Assembly (NCBI RefSeq): GCF_900497805.2 | Contig: NW_020954636.1 | Coordinates: forward strand, 3,095,363 to 3,159,362 | From: Vombatus ursinus | Lineage: Eukaryota; Chordata; Mammalia; Diprotodontia; Vombatidae | Length of the DNA: 64,000 nucleotides | Direction: 5' to 3' | The notes under the pieces: model-generated | The model's input: the letters and a program-made list of their open reading frames with translations, nothing else | Told to the model about the DNA's origin: nothing | The model's database searches: none | Translations under genes and position numbers: made by a program | Shown: piece after piece, positions 1 through 10,098 of the stretch | How the letters are laid out: every line of letters begins with the position of its first letter | Numbering within the stretch: position 1 is the stretch's first letter

Positions 1-238
1 TGTGTATAATGGTGGACATCTCTAGGATGGGGATAGGGGAGGGAAGAAAAATAAGGGAAAAAGAAATTTACATGAGAATTTTGTTACGTATTTAAAAGGA
101 AAAACAAGTTGTACATAGTAGATTTGCAGTTTTATGTGCAATCATCTTTTTATTATACTATATTATACCATGATTTATTATACTATTATACTATGTTATA
201 GAAATGCTTATTTTATTCCATAAGTTAAAAAACAAACT
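1..238 (+). mobile_element. Probable L1 3' end (3' UTR and A-rich tail)
   Basis: A G-rich stretch (positions 20-60) is followed by TTTACATGAGAATTTTG and an A/T-rich run ending GTTAAAAAACAAAC near 235. This order, a G-rich block then an A-rich terminus, matches my recollection of marsupial L1 3' UTRs. The left side is cut by the window edge and no coding remnant is in view, so the family call is tentative. Confidence 0.4.
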
Positions 239-722
239 AGACACACCGAGGAAAGGCAGCTTCAGGATTCTACAATGACCCCCAAAAAACCACATTGTGC
301 CTAAGGCGGATGTTATGTGTATCCCAACAAGAGCAGAAAAGGACTTCCAACAACTAAGACCTGTGAAAGTCAGTTTGACACAAGTGTTCTCTAATCTTGA
401 GTCCACTTTCCCCTGAACTCTATGTTCTTGTGGGATAATGTATTAGACTTTTGAGGAGATGTTTTTTTGTACCAGCTATTCTTACTATAATATTGTAAAA
501 TACTTCTTTCTAAAAGTTAATTAAGCCGGGATGATTAATTGATATGAATTGATAATCATGAGAGGAGGAGAAATATATTGGTGTAGACTCATAAGTAACA
601 GTATGAAAAAGCCCTCCCCAACTTTTCAGAATTAACTCCTAGACCTCTAAGAGGAGAAGTTGTAGCTGAGCTCTGGGGATCCAGCCTATACTTGCTAATT
701 GGTGCTTCTGTAGTATTGATTC

Positions 723-725
<3 letters not shown>
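239..725. other. Unassigned sequence, no gene or repeat recognised
   Basis: AT-rich DNA between a probable L1 tail and the TG microsatellite. The open frames across it (for example on the minus strand at 191-406) have no recognisable motif and no supporting splice signals. Confidence 0.5.

Positions 726-773
<48 letters not shown>
726..773. repeat. (TG)n microsatellite, 24 units
   Basis: Uninterrupted TG dinucleotides, followed by a degenerate purine/pyrimidine-alternating stretch to about 797. It lies just upstream of the first copy of a 452-bp duplicated segment. Confidence 0.97.
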
Positions 774-774
<1 letters not shown>

Positions 775-797
775 ATATGCACACACATGTATACACA

Positions 798-1249
798 CTC
801 ATTCCAATATGTTGTCACACTGAGAATTCTAGGTTTCCAGAGAAGGACCTCATAATATAACACTCAAATTCTCCAAGGGTCCTAGGACTTAGTAACTCTG
901 TTGTAGGGGAGTCAACTCCTCTTACTCATCACTTCAGCTCTTAGGACTCACTGATATACTTTTATTCACACAAAAGCAGTCATTCACAATGCTGACACTT
1001 TCAGAACTTAAATATAACCAATCACTACTAACAAAGCAAAAGAAATAATATCATGAGTACTCAGTCAAACAAATACATTAGTGATAAATCAAAGTGCATA
1101 CATAAATTGGAATTATACCACACTTTCCTACCACTGTATTCAGTGTATGTATAGGTATAGATATCTATGCATTTATATACATATACATATACATATATGT
1201 TTATGTGTGTGTATCTTCTTTGAATGAGCACTTGAACTCATACTCAGTA
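798..1249 (+). repeat. Direct duplicate, copy 1 of 2 (452 bp)
   Basis: This segment aligns end to end with 2689-3140 in the same orientation, with scattered substitutions and small indels. Shared landmarks are ATTCCAAT at the left end, GTAGGGGAGTCAACTCCTC in the middle, AACCAATCACTACTAAC, and ACTCATACTCAGTA at the right end. Similarity stops abruptly at both ends. I do not recognise the family; no TG...CA termini or coding remnants are visible. Confidence 0.85.
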
Positions 1250-1251
1250 AA

Positions 1252-1273
1252 GTGTGTGTGTGTGTGTGTGTGT
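1252..1273. repeat. (GT)n microsatellite
   Basis: Short GT run immediately after the end of the first 452-bp duplicate. Confidence 0.95.
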
Positions 1274-1662
1274 ATAGGGAGTCTTTGGCTTCAAGAGGTC
1301 TGGGTTCTGAGAATTACTGCTCTTGATAGGGAGAAAAAAAAATAATGGGAGGGCAATTGGTAAGATGCTCATGCTGGGTAGGCCCAGGTTTTCTGGTGGA
1401 TGGGTGGATAAGAAGAGGAATACATCTAGGGTTTGGGTATGCAAGAATAAAGGGCCTGACCCAAGAGTGGAACTGGGCACCAAAGGGCAGTTATTGGCCT
1501 TATTACTAGAAGAATTCAGCTGGGAGCTTAGCTTGTAGAGTAGCAGTTTGAAACCAAGAGACATATAGCTTTTGAGGTTGCCAAAAGGAAAAATCATAGC
1601 CTAGACTAGGGAGAGAATTAGATTAGAATTTAAAAAAAGCCTGATATAGATTTTCTAAGTAT

Positions 1663-1664
<2 letters not shown>
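1274..1664. other. Unassigned spacer inside the direct-duplicate pair (left part)
   Basis: No recognisable repeat or coding motif. Plus- and minus-strand open frames overlap here, but their products are low-complexity with no domain signature. Confidence 0.5.

Positions 1665-1706
<42 letters not shown>
1665..1706. repeat. (CA)n microsatellite
   Basis: About 20 uninterrupted CA units. The minus-strand poly-Thr-His frame across it is an artefact of the repeat. Confidence 0.97.
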
Positions 1707-1707
<1 letters not shown>

Positions 1708-2688
1708 CTCAAACCAAGGAAACCTGGAAAAATTGTCTTCCTTGCTGGGCAGAGTTGGACATACTGTGGAGCAGATAAGTCTATATTGTATTACTTACCG
1801 ATCATTGATGACTTGTGTAGAGTTTGGGTTCTCATAATTCCTTGTCTCCTGTAGTAAAGTAATTTTGTTATTTCAAGACTATGTGAACAGTACTGACTAG
1901 TAAAAGGTCGAGGTCACTGATATTAAAGTCATGAGGCAGTGCCATTAGCCCTTGAGTAGTGATAGAAAAGGCTCTATTGTCCTGGGGTTAAAAAATCTGC
2001 CTGAATTTTAAGCAATAAATATATTCCCTTCTAAAGAGGTAAGCCAACCATTTTCTTGGACAGACTGTAATTCTCTGAACAAGTGCTTTGCAAAAAAAAA
2101 AAAATAAAATTGCCTGCACTCATTTTTGAGTAGGATATTTTAACAGAACTCAGGATAAATACAAAAATTACATTATTAGATATTATCTTTATCCCATTTT
2201 TCTCCAAATCTAAGATGCTGGAATAATAAGCTGTGTCATCATCTTGTAGTATATTATTTCTAATAGCCTGTCCTGAAGTCCTCTAGATTAAAAAAAATTT
2301 AGAATTATTTTCTTAAACGTTTATGAAGTCAGTTCAATTTGACATACCTAGTCAGAGACATAGAACTGGAGTTTATTTTCTCTGTGTACAAACTCTTAAA
2401 ATAAATATTTCTGTCCATGGCACTGTGCAATGTTCTTAAAAAAAAAAAGAAGGTGAATGGACAACTAAGTTTCATGAGCAACAAACTATAAAAGTTGAGC
2501 ATATATGAACAACAGGGTTGTTAATTAATAAAGTCTATAAAAGTTAATCTGATAGATTTTTAATCATTTATATTACCATTATTGCATAGTAATTATTTAT
2601 AAATGTTAACTGTAATATGTGTATAGGTTGGCTACCTATATGATAATACCTTATAATTGTCACAGAGGGCACACGGACACTGAATTAG
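1707..2688. other. Unassigned spacer inside the direct-duplicate pair (right part)
   Basis: AT-rich with several A-runs (2092-2110, 2437-2451). No SINE, LINE or LTR landmark was recognised and no open frame of note is present. Confidence 0.5.
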
Positions 2689-3140
2689 CTCATTCCAATC
2701 TGTTCTTACACTGAGACTTCTAGGTTTCCAAAGAAGGACCACTATTACATGATAACACTCGAATTCTCTAAGGGTCCTAGGAGTAACTCTGTTGTAGGGG
2801 AGTCAACTCCTCTTACTCAACATTTTAGCTCTTAGGACCCAGTGATATGCTTCTATTTACACAGAAGTGGTAGTCACAATGCTGGCACCAACAGATCTTA
2901 AACATAACCAATCACTACTAACAAAGCAAAGGAAATAATATTACAAGTACTCATTCAAACAAATGCATGAATAATAAATAAATAAATTGAATGCATACAT
3001 AAATTGAGATTATACTTCACTTTCCTACCATTGTATTCAGTATGTGTATAGGTATAGATATCTGTAAGTTTATACACATACATATATGTGTTTGTATGTG
3101 TATACCCTCTCTGAATGCTCACTTGAACTCATACTCAGTA
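2689..3140 (+). repeat. Direct duplicate, copy 2 of 2 (452 bp)
   Basis: Second copy of the 798-1249 segment, same length and same orientation, starting 1,891 bp downstream. The imperfect palindrome GTAGGGGAGTCAACTCCTC is kept in both copies. Flanking DNA of the two copies is unrelated. Confidence 0.85.
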
Positions 3141-3539
3141 CCCATTTTCAACTCCTGATCCCTTTAACAGTGGGACTCATAGCAGAATACAACCCTTTGG
3201 AAATCCTGCTTTCCTTTGAGTTGTCCCTCTGAAGGATGGCTTTGGTTAAGTAACTCCTAGACTATCACTTCATCCTTCCTTTATCAGAAAAAAAAATTTT
3301 GTCTCTCCTTCTAACTTTCTATCTATTACCTTAATCGCACATTCTTCATTCAGAGACCCCACTTTTTCAATTATTTCCTTCACTTTAACATTTGTATTTT
3401 TTTCTCTCCTCTGGTTCCTTTTCTTCTTTTTATTAAAACTGACAAATCTCTTCTTTCACTTGGCCCTACTGTTTCCTTTAATTATTTCTTATTCTAATAA
3501 ATAAATAAAATTCTGAAATGACCAATCCTTAAATACTAC

Positions 3540-3965
3540 CTTTACTTCTTCATCACTATTAACACCGTAAAATCTGCCTCTTCCCAGTGCAGCTGAGCTC
3601 TCAAAGGTCACCAATGATCTTAATTGTCAACTAACAAATCAACTACAGTAGTCTTTTCTCATTCTTCATTTTACTTGTGCTTTTGACAACATGTGACACT
3701 ACTAGGGCATCCTGCTTTCTTGAATCTCATTCATCTTTTAGCTTCTAAAACATTCATATTATCTCTTGCCCTGACCTCTCTCTCAGCCTTCAGTTCAGCA
3801 TTTCCAAATTCGTGCTGAACATTTAAACTTGAATTTCCTCAAGAAAACCCCAAACATGTCAAAAAATGAACTCTTCAGTTCCTGCAAACCAAGTTTCCTT
3901 TCCTACTAGTCTATTCTTGTAAACGGTGCCATCATTCTCCTAGTCATCCAAATATAAAACCAAGG
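3540..3965 (+). mobile_element. L2 LINE fragment (ORF2, internally deleted)
   Basis: Plus-strand sequence follows the L2 reverse-transcriptase region: GTCACCAATGATC, then a CTTTTGACAACATG stretch corresponding to the FDT motif of RT domain A, then after a gap AACATGTCAAAAAATGAACTC and a tail resembling the NGTTI region. The frame is broken by stops. The upstream pyrimidine-rich 3300-3540 may belong to the same copy but is too diverged to assign. Confidence 0.65.
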
Positions 3966-4569
3966 TGAGTACAGGAAAAGAGTCATATTAGTAAATTACT
4001 CCTTGCTGCCATGTTGCTATGGCAGGATCATAACAGGTCCTGGTATACCTGGCCCTTTTAGCAAGTGATGCAATTACCAGTCTTCTGTGAAGAGGTTCTG
4101 AAGATTATTTTTTTCTAGAAGAGTGAAGTACTGCTGGCACTTCCATAAGGCTCTCACTTTTAGTAAACAAGGTCGTTCATGCCTCTTTAGCTTCCGCAAT
4201 CCTAACAACAACTGATATAGCAGGCTGGGGAGAGAAATAACGTAAAGAAATGAACTCTAGTTTAGCTTTTCATTGGATTTATGTACCTTTTGTTATGGGG
4301 ACTTACTGAAAGTACCCACTAAGCATATATCTATTGGTAGAGAAGATACTGAGTTCATCAAGGAAATTAATGACTAATTTTTACTTATTTTAAAGGCCCT
4401 GAAAGTGAATATTCTGCTGTCTATCTAACATGAATTTGGTTTTCATCTCTCCTTTCTTAAAGCATAACATTTGACCCTATATTTTTCATATGAGCAAGGG
4501 ATAGAAGACAAAGCTATATGCAGAGGAAAGAATTCATTTCCTTCCAGAACACTAAGCATACATCACTAA
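3966..4569. other. Unassigned sequence
   Basis: No repeat landmark or coding signature seen between the L2 fragment and the SINE target site. Confidence 0.45.
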
Positions 4570-4582
4570 CCAAATGTTTCTT

Positions 4583-4744
4583 TTTTTTTTTAATTTTTTT
4601 TTTTTTGGCTAGGCAATGGGGTTAAGACACTTGCCTAGGGTCACACAGCTAGTAAGTGTTATGTGTTTGAAGCCGGATTTGAACTCAGGTCCTCCTGAAT
4701 CTGGGGCCGCTGTTCTATCCACTGCGCCACCTAGCTGTCCCCAG
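4583..4744 (-). mobile_element. tRNA-headed SINE (WSINE1-like) with target-site duplication
   Basis: In minus orientation the element opens GGGGACAGCTAGGTGGC, has A-box-like TGGCGCAGTGG and B-box-like GTTCAAATCC, then AGCTGTGTGACC and an A-rich tail. It is flanked by the 13-bp direct repeat CCAAATGTTTCTT (4570-4582 and 4745-4757), the mark of target-primed insertion. A small SINE of this kind is transcribed by Pol III and mobilised by a LINE in trans. The two open frames over it are spurious. Confidence 0.92.
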
Positions 4745-4791
4745 CCAAATGTTTCTTGGAGTAGAGTTGGGCAAGGAGAGGAAGGGATATT

Positions 4792-5056
4792 ACTCACCTT
4801 TACTTCTTGTAACCCTTTATTCCCTTCCAGGCTCAGCTCAAATACTACCTCTTTAAGAGGATATTTCCTAATTCTACAGTTGTTAGTACCCATTCCACAA
4901 ATCACTGTATATTTATTTTATATATATCTCATATTTACTTTGCTGGAAATGTGTAGTATACCCTTAGTAGAATAAAAGATCTTTGAAGGGCCACTTTTCT
5001 ATCCCCTGCACCCAGCAAAGTGTTGGTCACATTAATAAATATTTACTGATTGTAAC
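4792..5056 (+). mobile_element. L2 LINE 3' end
   Basis: CCAGGCTCAGCTCAAATACTACCTC, AGTAGAATAAAAGATCTTTGAAGG and CATTAATAAATATTTACTGA follow the L2 3' terminal region in order. The preceding SINE inserted just upstream. Confidence 0.75.
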
Positions 5057-5312
5057 TGAATAATAAGACCCAACATCCATCAATATTCAGTTAAGAGAGA
5101 CTCCAAAAAAACAGATGATTGAGATCCTCTGTTTTGCATGATTTGTAAATATTCTCCCAAACTTAAATCTATAAATGAACTTGGGCATGTGTGTTTTATG
5201 TTTGGACTCTACATTTAAATGCTATTTCTGATTGCTCTACCTTTGGCACAAAGTATTGTCCAAGAAGATACACAACAGGAAACATATTATAACTCAAAGG
5301 GAGGGGGAGAAT

Positions 5313-5578
5313 GGAATAAGCATTTATATAGCACCTACTATGTGCCAGATTCTTTGCTAAACACTTTACAAATATTATCTCATTTGATCCTCACCACAAC
5401 CCTGGGAGGTAGGTGTTATTATTACCCCCATTTTACAAATGAAGAAACTGAGGCAAATAAAGGATAGATGACTTGCCTAGGGTCATATAACTAGTAAATG
5501 TCTAAAGCTGGATTTGAACTCAGGTTTTTCTGTCTTCAAGCCCAATGATCCATCCACTGTACCTCCTACCTATCTGCC
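5313..5578 (-). mobile_element. MON1/MIR-type CORE-SINE
   Basis: Read on the minus strand it has a tRNA-like head, GTTCAAATCC-like B box, the CORE segment (complement of GACTTGCCTAGGGTCAT) and the MIR-type 3' half (complement of ATTATCTCATTTGATCCTCA). Full length, diverged. Confidence 0.85.
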
Positions 5579-5694
5579 TGCAATAGATGAGAAGCATCAC
5601 TGTTTAGGCAACTACTCTATAAATAGTTATTGGACTGTGGTCTTAAGAAACAAATAAAAGTAGCAACTAGGGAATAAGGTACATTAAGTGATGT

Positions 5695-6131
5695 GGTAAA
5701 ATGGGACGGAGGGCTATGAATCAAGAAATATGGGTTCTAATCTTTGCTTCTCCACTTACATAGGAATTTAATGTTTTCCTAACAATTCAAACTTAGTACT
5801 GCAACAACTTTAGTATTATTCTTAATAATTAGAGCTTCCAAAGTGGAATGGGCTGCCCCAGAAGGTAGTGGTTTCTTCCTCACTGAAGGTCTTCAAGGAA
5901 AGGTTAACTGATCTTCTGAGATTGGTCTTTGAGCAGATTGTTGTTTGGGTGTGGGTCGGACCAGATGGCCTCTGGAGTGCTTCCAACTCTCTAGCCTCTG
6001 TTACTCAGGGACCAAATAGTTGAATGACCTTGGGCAAATCTCTTAGCCTCTCTACTCCTAGTCAGTTTCTCTTTATGTGGGGATCTGGTCTTTAGGGCCT
6101 CTTACAATCTTGTAGCAGTCAGATGCTATGA
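5695..6131 (+). mobile_element. MIR SINE interrupted by a CR1-type insert
   Basis: The 5' half (5695-5765, GGGTTCTAATC...CCACTTACAT) and 3' half (6017-6131, TGAATGACCTTGGGCAAATC... TCTTACAATC) of a MIR are separated by about 250 bp of L3/CR1 3' sequence, so the MIR is older than the CR1 insertion or the pieces were juxtaposed later. Confidence 0.6.
5772..6008 (+). mobile_element. L3/CR1 LINE 3' end
   Basis: AATTAGAGCTTCCAAAGTGG, AATGGGCTGCCCCAGAAGG, CTGAAGGTCTTCAAGGAAAG and GGACCAGATGGCCTCTGG are hallmarks of the 3' end of CR1-family LINEs (L3 in mammals). Confidence 0.8.
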
Positions 6132-6867
6132 TTGATTGAACAAATCAAAAATGAGATGAAAATCTGGGAATTACAAAGTAAAGTCAAAACCAAATTTTTA
6201 CTGTCCAACAAAATGATCATCAGTGGATTCATTAACAAGAACATAATACTAACCATAAAAAGTCTAGATTGCTGTGTCAAGCCCCTGCTTTCCTTCCAGG
6301 GAAGCTATGACTGCCTTGTGCATCATAACACTTGACTATAAATTCAGAACTTTTTTCTGCCTCTTCCATCTGCAGGGGACAGTGCTTGCCTGTGTACACA
6401 GGCAATGGATTTTGCAATTCAAATTCACACGCAAAAAAACTGGATTACTCAGAGCAAAAGCAAAATGTTTCCCTTGGGTATTACAATCAGAATGATACTT
6501 ACAGGCCTACTCTATGTATCTGATCTCACCTGGGTGATATATACAACAAACTGACCTGGCCAAAAATTTTGCTACTTGAGGAGTTCAGACTGATTTAGAG
6601 TACAGAGATATAAAGCTAGTCTTCTTCGTGGGTGGAGTGGGTAACTACTTTGTTGCTGAGGTCTGAGTAGAACTAAAAAGCTCAACTAACTAAGATCATC
6701 TTCTAGGTCGACTTGCCTCTGAGCCTAAAATTTCCTCAGTTTGACACATTTTTAAGGGATCTTTTTCATACCTATATATTCTTTTATCATGGTCGTATGC
6801 CAAGATCTAGAGCCCAGGAGAACTTGTTGTAAAGTTCTAGCTCTGTTTCTACATGGTTGTAGGAGAA
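6132..6867. other. Unassigned sequence
   Basis: Three overlapping plus-strand frames occur (6132-6335, 6274-6495, 6332-6523), but none has a domain motif, and the competing frames cover one another. No repeat recognised. Confidence 0.45.
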
Positions 6868-7065
6868 GGCAGTATGGGAAATTTGAAAACCAGGAGAACT
6901 GAGACAGCAGCTTTTATTGTGCTAGAACCTAACCACATGACCGTGGGTAAGCAAGTTATTTCAGTGCTTTGGACCTCAATTTCTTCACCCGTCAAATGAA
7001 ATGTTAGACTAAATGATTTATAAGGTCCCTTCCAGCTCTAAAACTCTGTAACTCTATGATGTTGG
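6868..7065 (+). mobile_element. MIR SINE
   Basis: AACCACATGACCGTGGGTAAG (CORE), then CCTCAATTTCTTCACCCGTC and AAGGTCCCTTCCAGCTCTA in MIR order. Confidence 0.75.
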
Positions 7066-7071
7066 ATAAAT

Positions 7072-7192
7072 GAAAACCTCTCTGATTCTTATTTTCTTCA
7101 TTCAGAAAAAGGGGATATTTATGATTTCTCTAATTTCATTAAATTATTGTGAGAATCAAATGAAGTAATATATGAGAATGCTTTGGAAACTA
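7072..7192 (+). mobile_element. MIR/MON1 3' half fragment
   Basis: TTTTCTTCATTCAGAAAAAGG followed by ATTGTGAGAATCAAATGAAG and ATGCTTTGGAAACT, the distal half of a MIR-type SINE without the head. Confidence 0.65.
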
Positions 7193-7198
7193 TCAAAT

Positions 7199-7348
7199 GT
7201 GTGTATATATATGTATACCCTATAATATATACATATATGCATATATATACACACACATATACAAATACTCTCCATATCTGTATACCTTACATACACACAC
7301 ATATATATACATACATACATCTATTTACTTGTCTATATATACACACAT
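7199..7348. repeat. TATA/CACA-rich simple repeat
   Basis: Alternating TA and CA dinucleotide blocks, 150 bp. The Ile/Tyr/His-rich frame over it is spurious. Confidence 0.93.
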
Positions 7349-7380
7349 ATAGTAAGTACTTAATAAATCTTGTTGAACTA
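7349..7380 (+). mobile_element. L2 terminal fragment
   Basis: AGTAAGTACTTAATAAATC is the shared L2/MIR tail. Too short for a firm family call. Confidence 0.45.
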
Positions 7381-7644
7381 CCTATGTTATTTCCCACCTT
7401 CTTAACTCAGTTATAAACACAGTAGGTATTCAGTAAGTACTTGTAAAAAGGAACTGAAAAAATGGTATGGATACTCTATTAGCATGAATGACTTTATCTG
7501 ATTACTTGTTATCATCTCTTGTCATCCTGAAAGTATGGATCCATAGATCTGAGACCACTGAATAACTGCATTTTGAGAGAAGGGAGGAAGTAGCAAGATG
7601 TCTGGAACATATATTCCTATTAAATTTCTGGTATTTAAATATGT

Positions 7645-7830
7645 AAGAGCTAGTGGGATTTAGAAATGTGAGGGGTCTTAGAGATCATCCAGTGCAATCC
7701 TCTTATTTAAAGATGGGGAAACTGAAGCCATGATATAATTTAGATACTTTTCCCAAGTTCATATTCCAACAGAGCTGGAATATGAATAGGTCTTTTGACT
7801 CAAAATCTGCTACTCTTTCTATTTTCTACC
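7645..7830 (-). mobile_element. MIR SINE
   Basis: Antisense MIR: GGTCTTAGAGATCATCCAG, AAGATGGGGAAACTGAAGC, AGAGCTGGAATATGAATAGG and CTACTCTTTCTAT in order. Confidence 0.7.
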
Positions 7831-7857
7831 CAGGGCCTGGAAAACAGTATAGTAATA

Positions 7858-8030
7858 GCTTACATTTTTAAAATAATGCTTTCCTAACATCAATCTTGTG
7901 AGGGGGGCAGTATAAAGTATTATTACTCCCATTTTACAGATAAGGAAACTGATGCTCATGGGGCATAAATGACTTGCCCACGATCACATAGGTTGTAAAT
8001 ATTAGAGTAAAAGGTTTTCCACTGTGCTGG
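7858..8030 (-). mobile_element. MON1/MIR SINE, 5' end merging into inverted repeat
   Basis: Antisense MIR-type SINE (CCCATTTTACAGATAAGGAAA, GACTTGCCCACGATCACATAG). Its last bases (TTTTCCACTGTGCT) overlap the left arm of the 110-bp inverted repeat starting at 8013. Confidence 0.65.
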
Positions 8031-8122
8031 AGGGTTTGATGCAGCAGAAACTGGGCAGTAAGGATGTTAGATTGCCTGCAACCTATGTGACAGCTGGACA
8101 AAGGTCAGGGAAAAGATGACTC
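8013..8122 (+). repeat. 110-bp inverted repeat, left arm
   Basis: This arm is the reverse complement of 8981-9090 with one difference in 110 positions. It begins GGTTTTCCACTGTGCTGG and ends AAAAGATGACTC. Homology stops sharply at both ends of both arms. The 858-bp spacer and absence of a target-site duplication argue against a simple transposon. Confidence 0.97.
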
Positions 8123-8221
8123 TTTTTAGAAAAAAAAAATTAGTAAAAAAAAATTTCAGTAAAAGGTTTTTCAGCCTCCAATCTAGTGCTTTCCCCACCA
8201 TTCTCTGATGTCTCCATGTTG

Positions 8222-8395
8222 AAAGAATATTGGATTTGAAACCATAGGGTCTAGTTTTAATACTGGATGGTACCTGGTTAGTACCTGGATGACCCTGGAC
8301 AAGGTAATTAAGCTCCCTAAACTTCAGTTTCTTCTTATAATAAATGAAGGTTTGGACTAAATGATCTCTCAGGTTCCTTGTAGCTCCAGATATTT
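8222..8395 (+). mobile_element. MIR SINE within inverted-repeat spacer
   Basis: GATGACCCTGGACAAGG, CTTCAGTTTCTTC and TTTGGACTAAATGATCTCTC follow the MIR order on the plus strand. Confidence 0.7.
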
Positions 8396-8980
8396 GTCTA
8401 AGGACAGAAGAAGGTAGGGAGGAACAGTTCATGGTTTTAGGATCCCCAGCTTTCCCTTTCTGTTCCCTTTTCCCTTTCAGAGAAATGTCCACCCCTACCT
8501 TTTAGCACCTGGTGTCTTTCTGATTCTAATTGCCTCAAAACTATGAAAGACTCTGACACTATCATTTATACTTTGACTGAAGTTTATTCATACCTACTAC
8601 CTAACTTTCCCAATCTATTTCCATCAGCTCTCTTTGACTGTGGAATGAAAGACTCTGTTTCCTATTAATAGAATGTCAGGCATTAGCAAGAAGATGGAGA
8701 AGACTTTATTTTTTTGAGAGGGAAGGTCAGGGAACCCTCTCCTTACCCCTAAATTATGAAATAATATTATATTATACCTTAAACTGATTCTGAAAATAAT
8801 ATACCTAAATCAATTTCAGTTATTTTTAGGTTCCTGGGCAGAGTGCTAGGGCAAAGGGACTATTGGGTTACTTAGGGCAATCTCTTTTATCCCCTCCTCC
8901 TCTCTTAACACTTATCCCTCCTTTTTCATTTATCCATGTCAAGATCTGTTTGGTCACCTCTCCCCTCTCTCCCCCAGTCT
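8396..8980. other. Unassigned spacer between inverted-repeat arms
   Basis: No recognised repeat. The 141-codon minus-strand frame that spans the left arm and the MIR (8067-8492) has no domain motif and is judged spurious. Confidence 0.45.
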
Positions 8981-9090
8981 GAGTCATCTTTTCCCTGACC
9001 TTTGTCCAGCTGTCACATAGGTTGCAGGCAATCTAACATCCTTACTGCCCAGTTTCTGCTGCATCAAACGCTCCAGCACAGTGGAAAACC
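8981..9090 (-). repeat. 110-bp inverted repeat, right arm
   Basis: Reverse-complement partner of 8013-8122, 109 of 110 positions identical. It begins GAGTCATCTTTTCCC and ends CAGTGGAAAACC. Confidence 0.97.
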
Positions 9091-9211
9091 AGATTCAGAG
9101 CCAGAAAAAGTAGCAAGAGTAGGGAAAAGCTAATTAAGAGTTCTCCAGGTGTTTGTATTTGAATGAGCCAACAGGAAGAAGCATGTAACCCAGCAGGAGC
9201 TGGGGAGGGGG

Positions 9212-9464
9212 ATTTGTTAAGCACCTATTTGCTATGTACCTGGTGCTGTGCTAAGTGTTTTACAAATATTATTTCATTTGATCCTCAACAACCCTTGGAG
9301 GTGAATGCTATTATTATTCCTATTTTACAGTTGAGGAAATTGAGGTAGGGAGGTTAAGTGATTTTCACAGGGTCATACATAGTAAGCGTCCAAGGTTAAA
9401 TTTGAAATCTAGTCTTCCTGACTCCAGGACCACTACTCTATCCACTGTATCACCTAGCTGTCTC
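9212..9464 (-). mobile_element. MON1-type CORE-SINE
   Basis: Antisense, nearly full length: TTTACAAATATTATTTCATTTG, TTTACAGTTGAGGAAATTGAGG, CACAGGGTCATACATAG and TCTATCCACTGTATCACCTAG. The head carries a diverged B box. Confidence 0.85.
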
Positions 9465-9754
9465 AGGACTTCTTGTGTTCAGGAATTCTAGCCATTAGGG
9501 AGTAAGATCCAGTCTCTGAGTGTTATGTACACACTAATATTCCAATGGATCTATGAGTTGTCATTTGAGATTCCCATCAATGATGTTGAATGCAATTCAC
9601 CCTGTCCATATTTGTTCTTGCAACTCTTGTTCATGTCCTTCCATATATCACCATAAGGAGTTCACTCAACACACTGGAAACATTCCTAATGTTCTTTTTA
9701 CATAATGAGAATGTCAATGGAGCATATGAATTGCCAGCCAATTATCCTAAATTG
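9465..9754. other. Unassigned sequence
   Basis: About 290 bp with no recognised landmark. Confidence 0.4.
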
Positions 9755-10075
9755 TAGGTTTGATCATACTAACTCATTACTCAGTACACTTCAGGGCTCC
9801 CCTTTATCTCTGGGATCACATACAAAGCCTTTTAGCCCTTAAATTTTTTTTCAAAATCCAGTCTTTTTCAACCTTTATAATAATCTTGCTGTCTGTTTCT
9901 CTCCCCAGGCTCCACTATCCAGAGAGATGGCTTCCTTGCTCTTACTTCAACATGTCAGTGCACTTCCTACTTCTGGACTTTTGAGCTGACTTTTTCCCAT
10001 GCCTGGAATGTTCTCCCTCCCAACCTTTTACTCTTAGAATTCCTGTCTCCCTCTACTAGTTTAGTTATACTCTTA
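9755..10075 (+). mobile_element. L2 LINE 3' region
   Basis: TTTGATCATACTAACTCATTA, TTCAGGGCTCCCC, CCATGCCTGGAATGTTCTCCC and AGAATTCCTGTCTCCC follow the end of L2 ORF2 and the start of its 3' UTR. Confidence 0.7.
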
Positions 10076-10079
10076 AGAA

Positions 10080-10098
10080 CAAAACAAAACAAAACAAA
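10080..10098. repeat. (AAAAC)n
   Basis: Short pentanucleotide run. Confidence 0.9.

Noticed and set aside
639-863. 74-codon minus frame with a His-Thr run
   Set aside because: It is a read-through of the (TG)n microsatellite and lacks any other feature.
798-3140. The 452-bp pair read as 5' and 3' LTRs of a short provirus
   Set aside because: The termini are not TG...CA, there is no poly(A) signal at the expected place, and the 1.4-kb interior shows no retroviral landmark.
4616-4975. 119-codon plus frame with an apparent N-terminal region
   Set aside because: It runs through an antisense SINE and into an L2 3' end. No protein family fits.
8067-8492. 141-codon minus frame, the longest in the window
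   Set aside because: It crosses an inverted-repeat arm, a poly-T stretch and a MIR, and has no motif.
8013-9090. The 8-kb inverted repeat read as a DNA transposon with 110-bp termini
   Set aside because: No target-site duplication flanks the arms, no transposase trace is inside, and the left arm begins within a SINE end.
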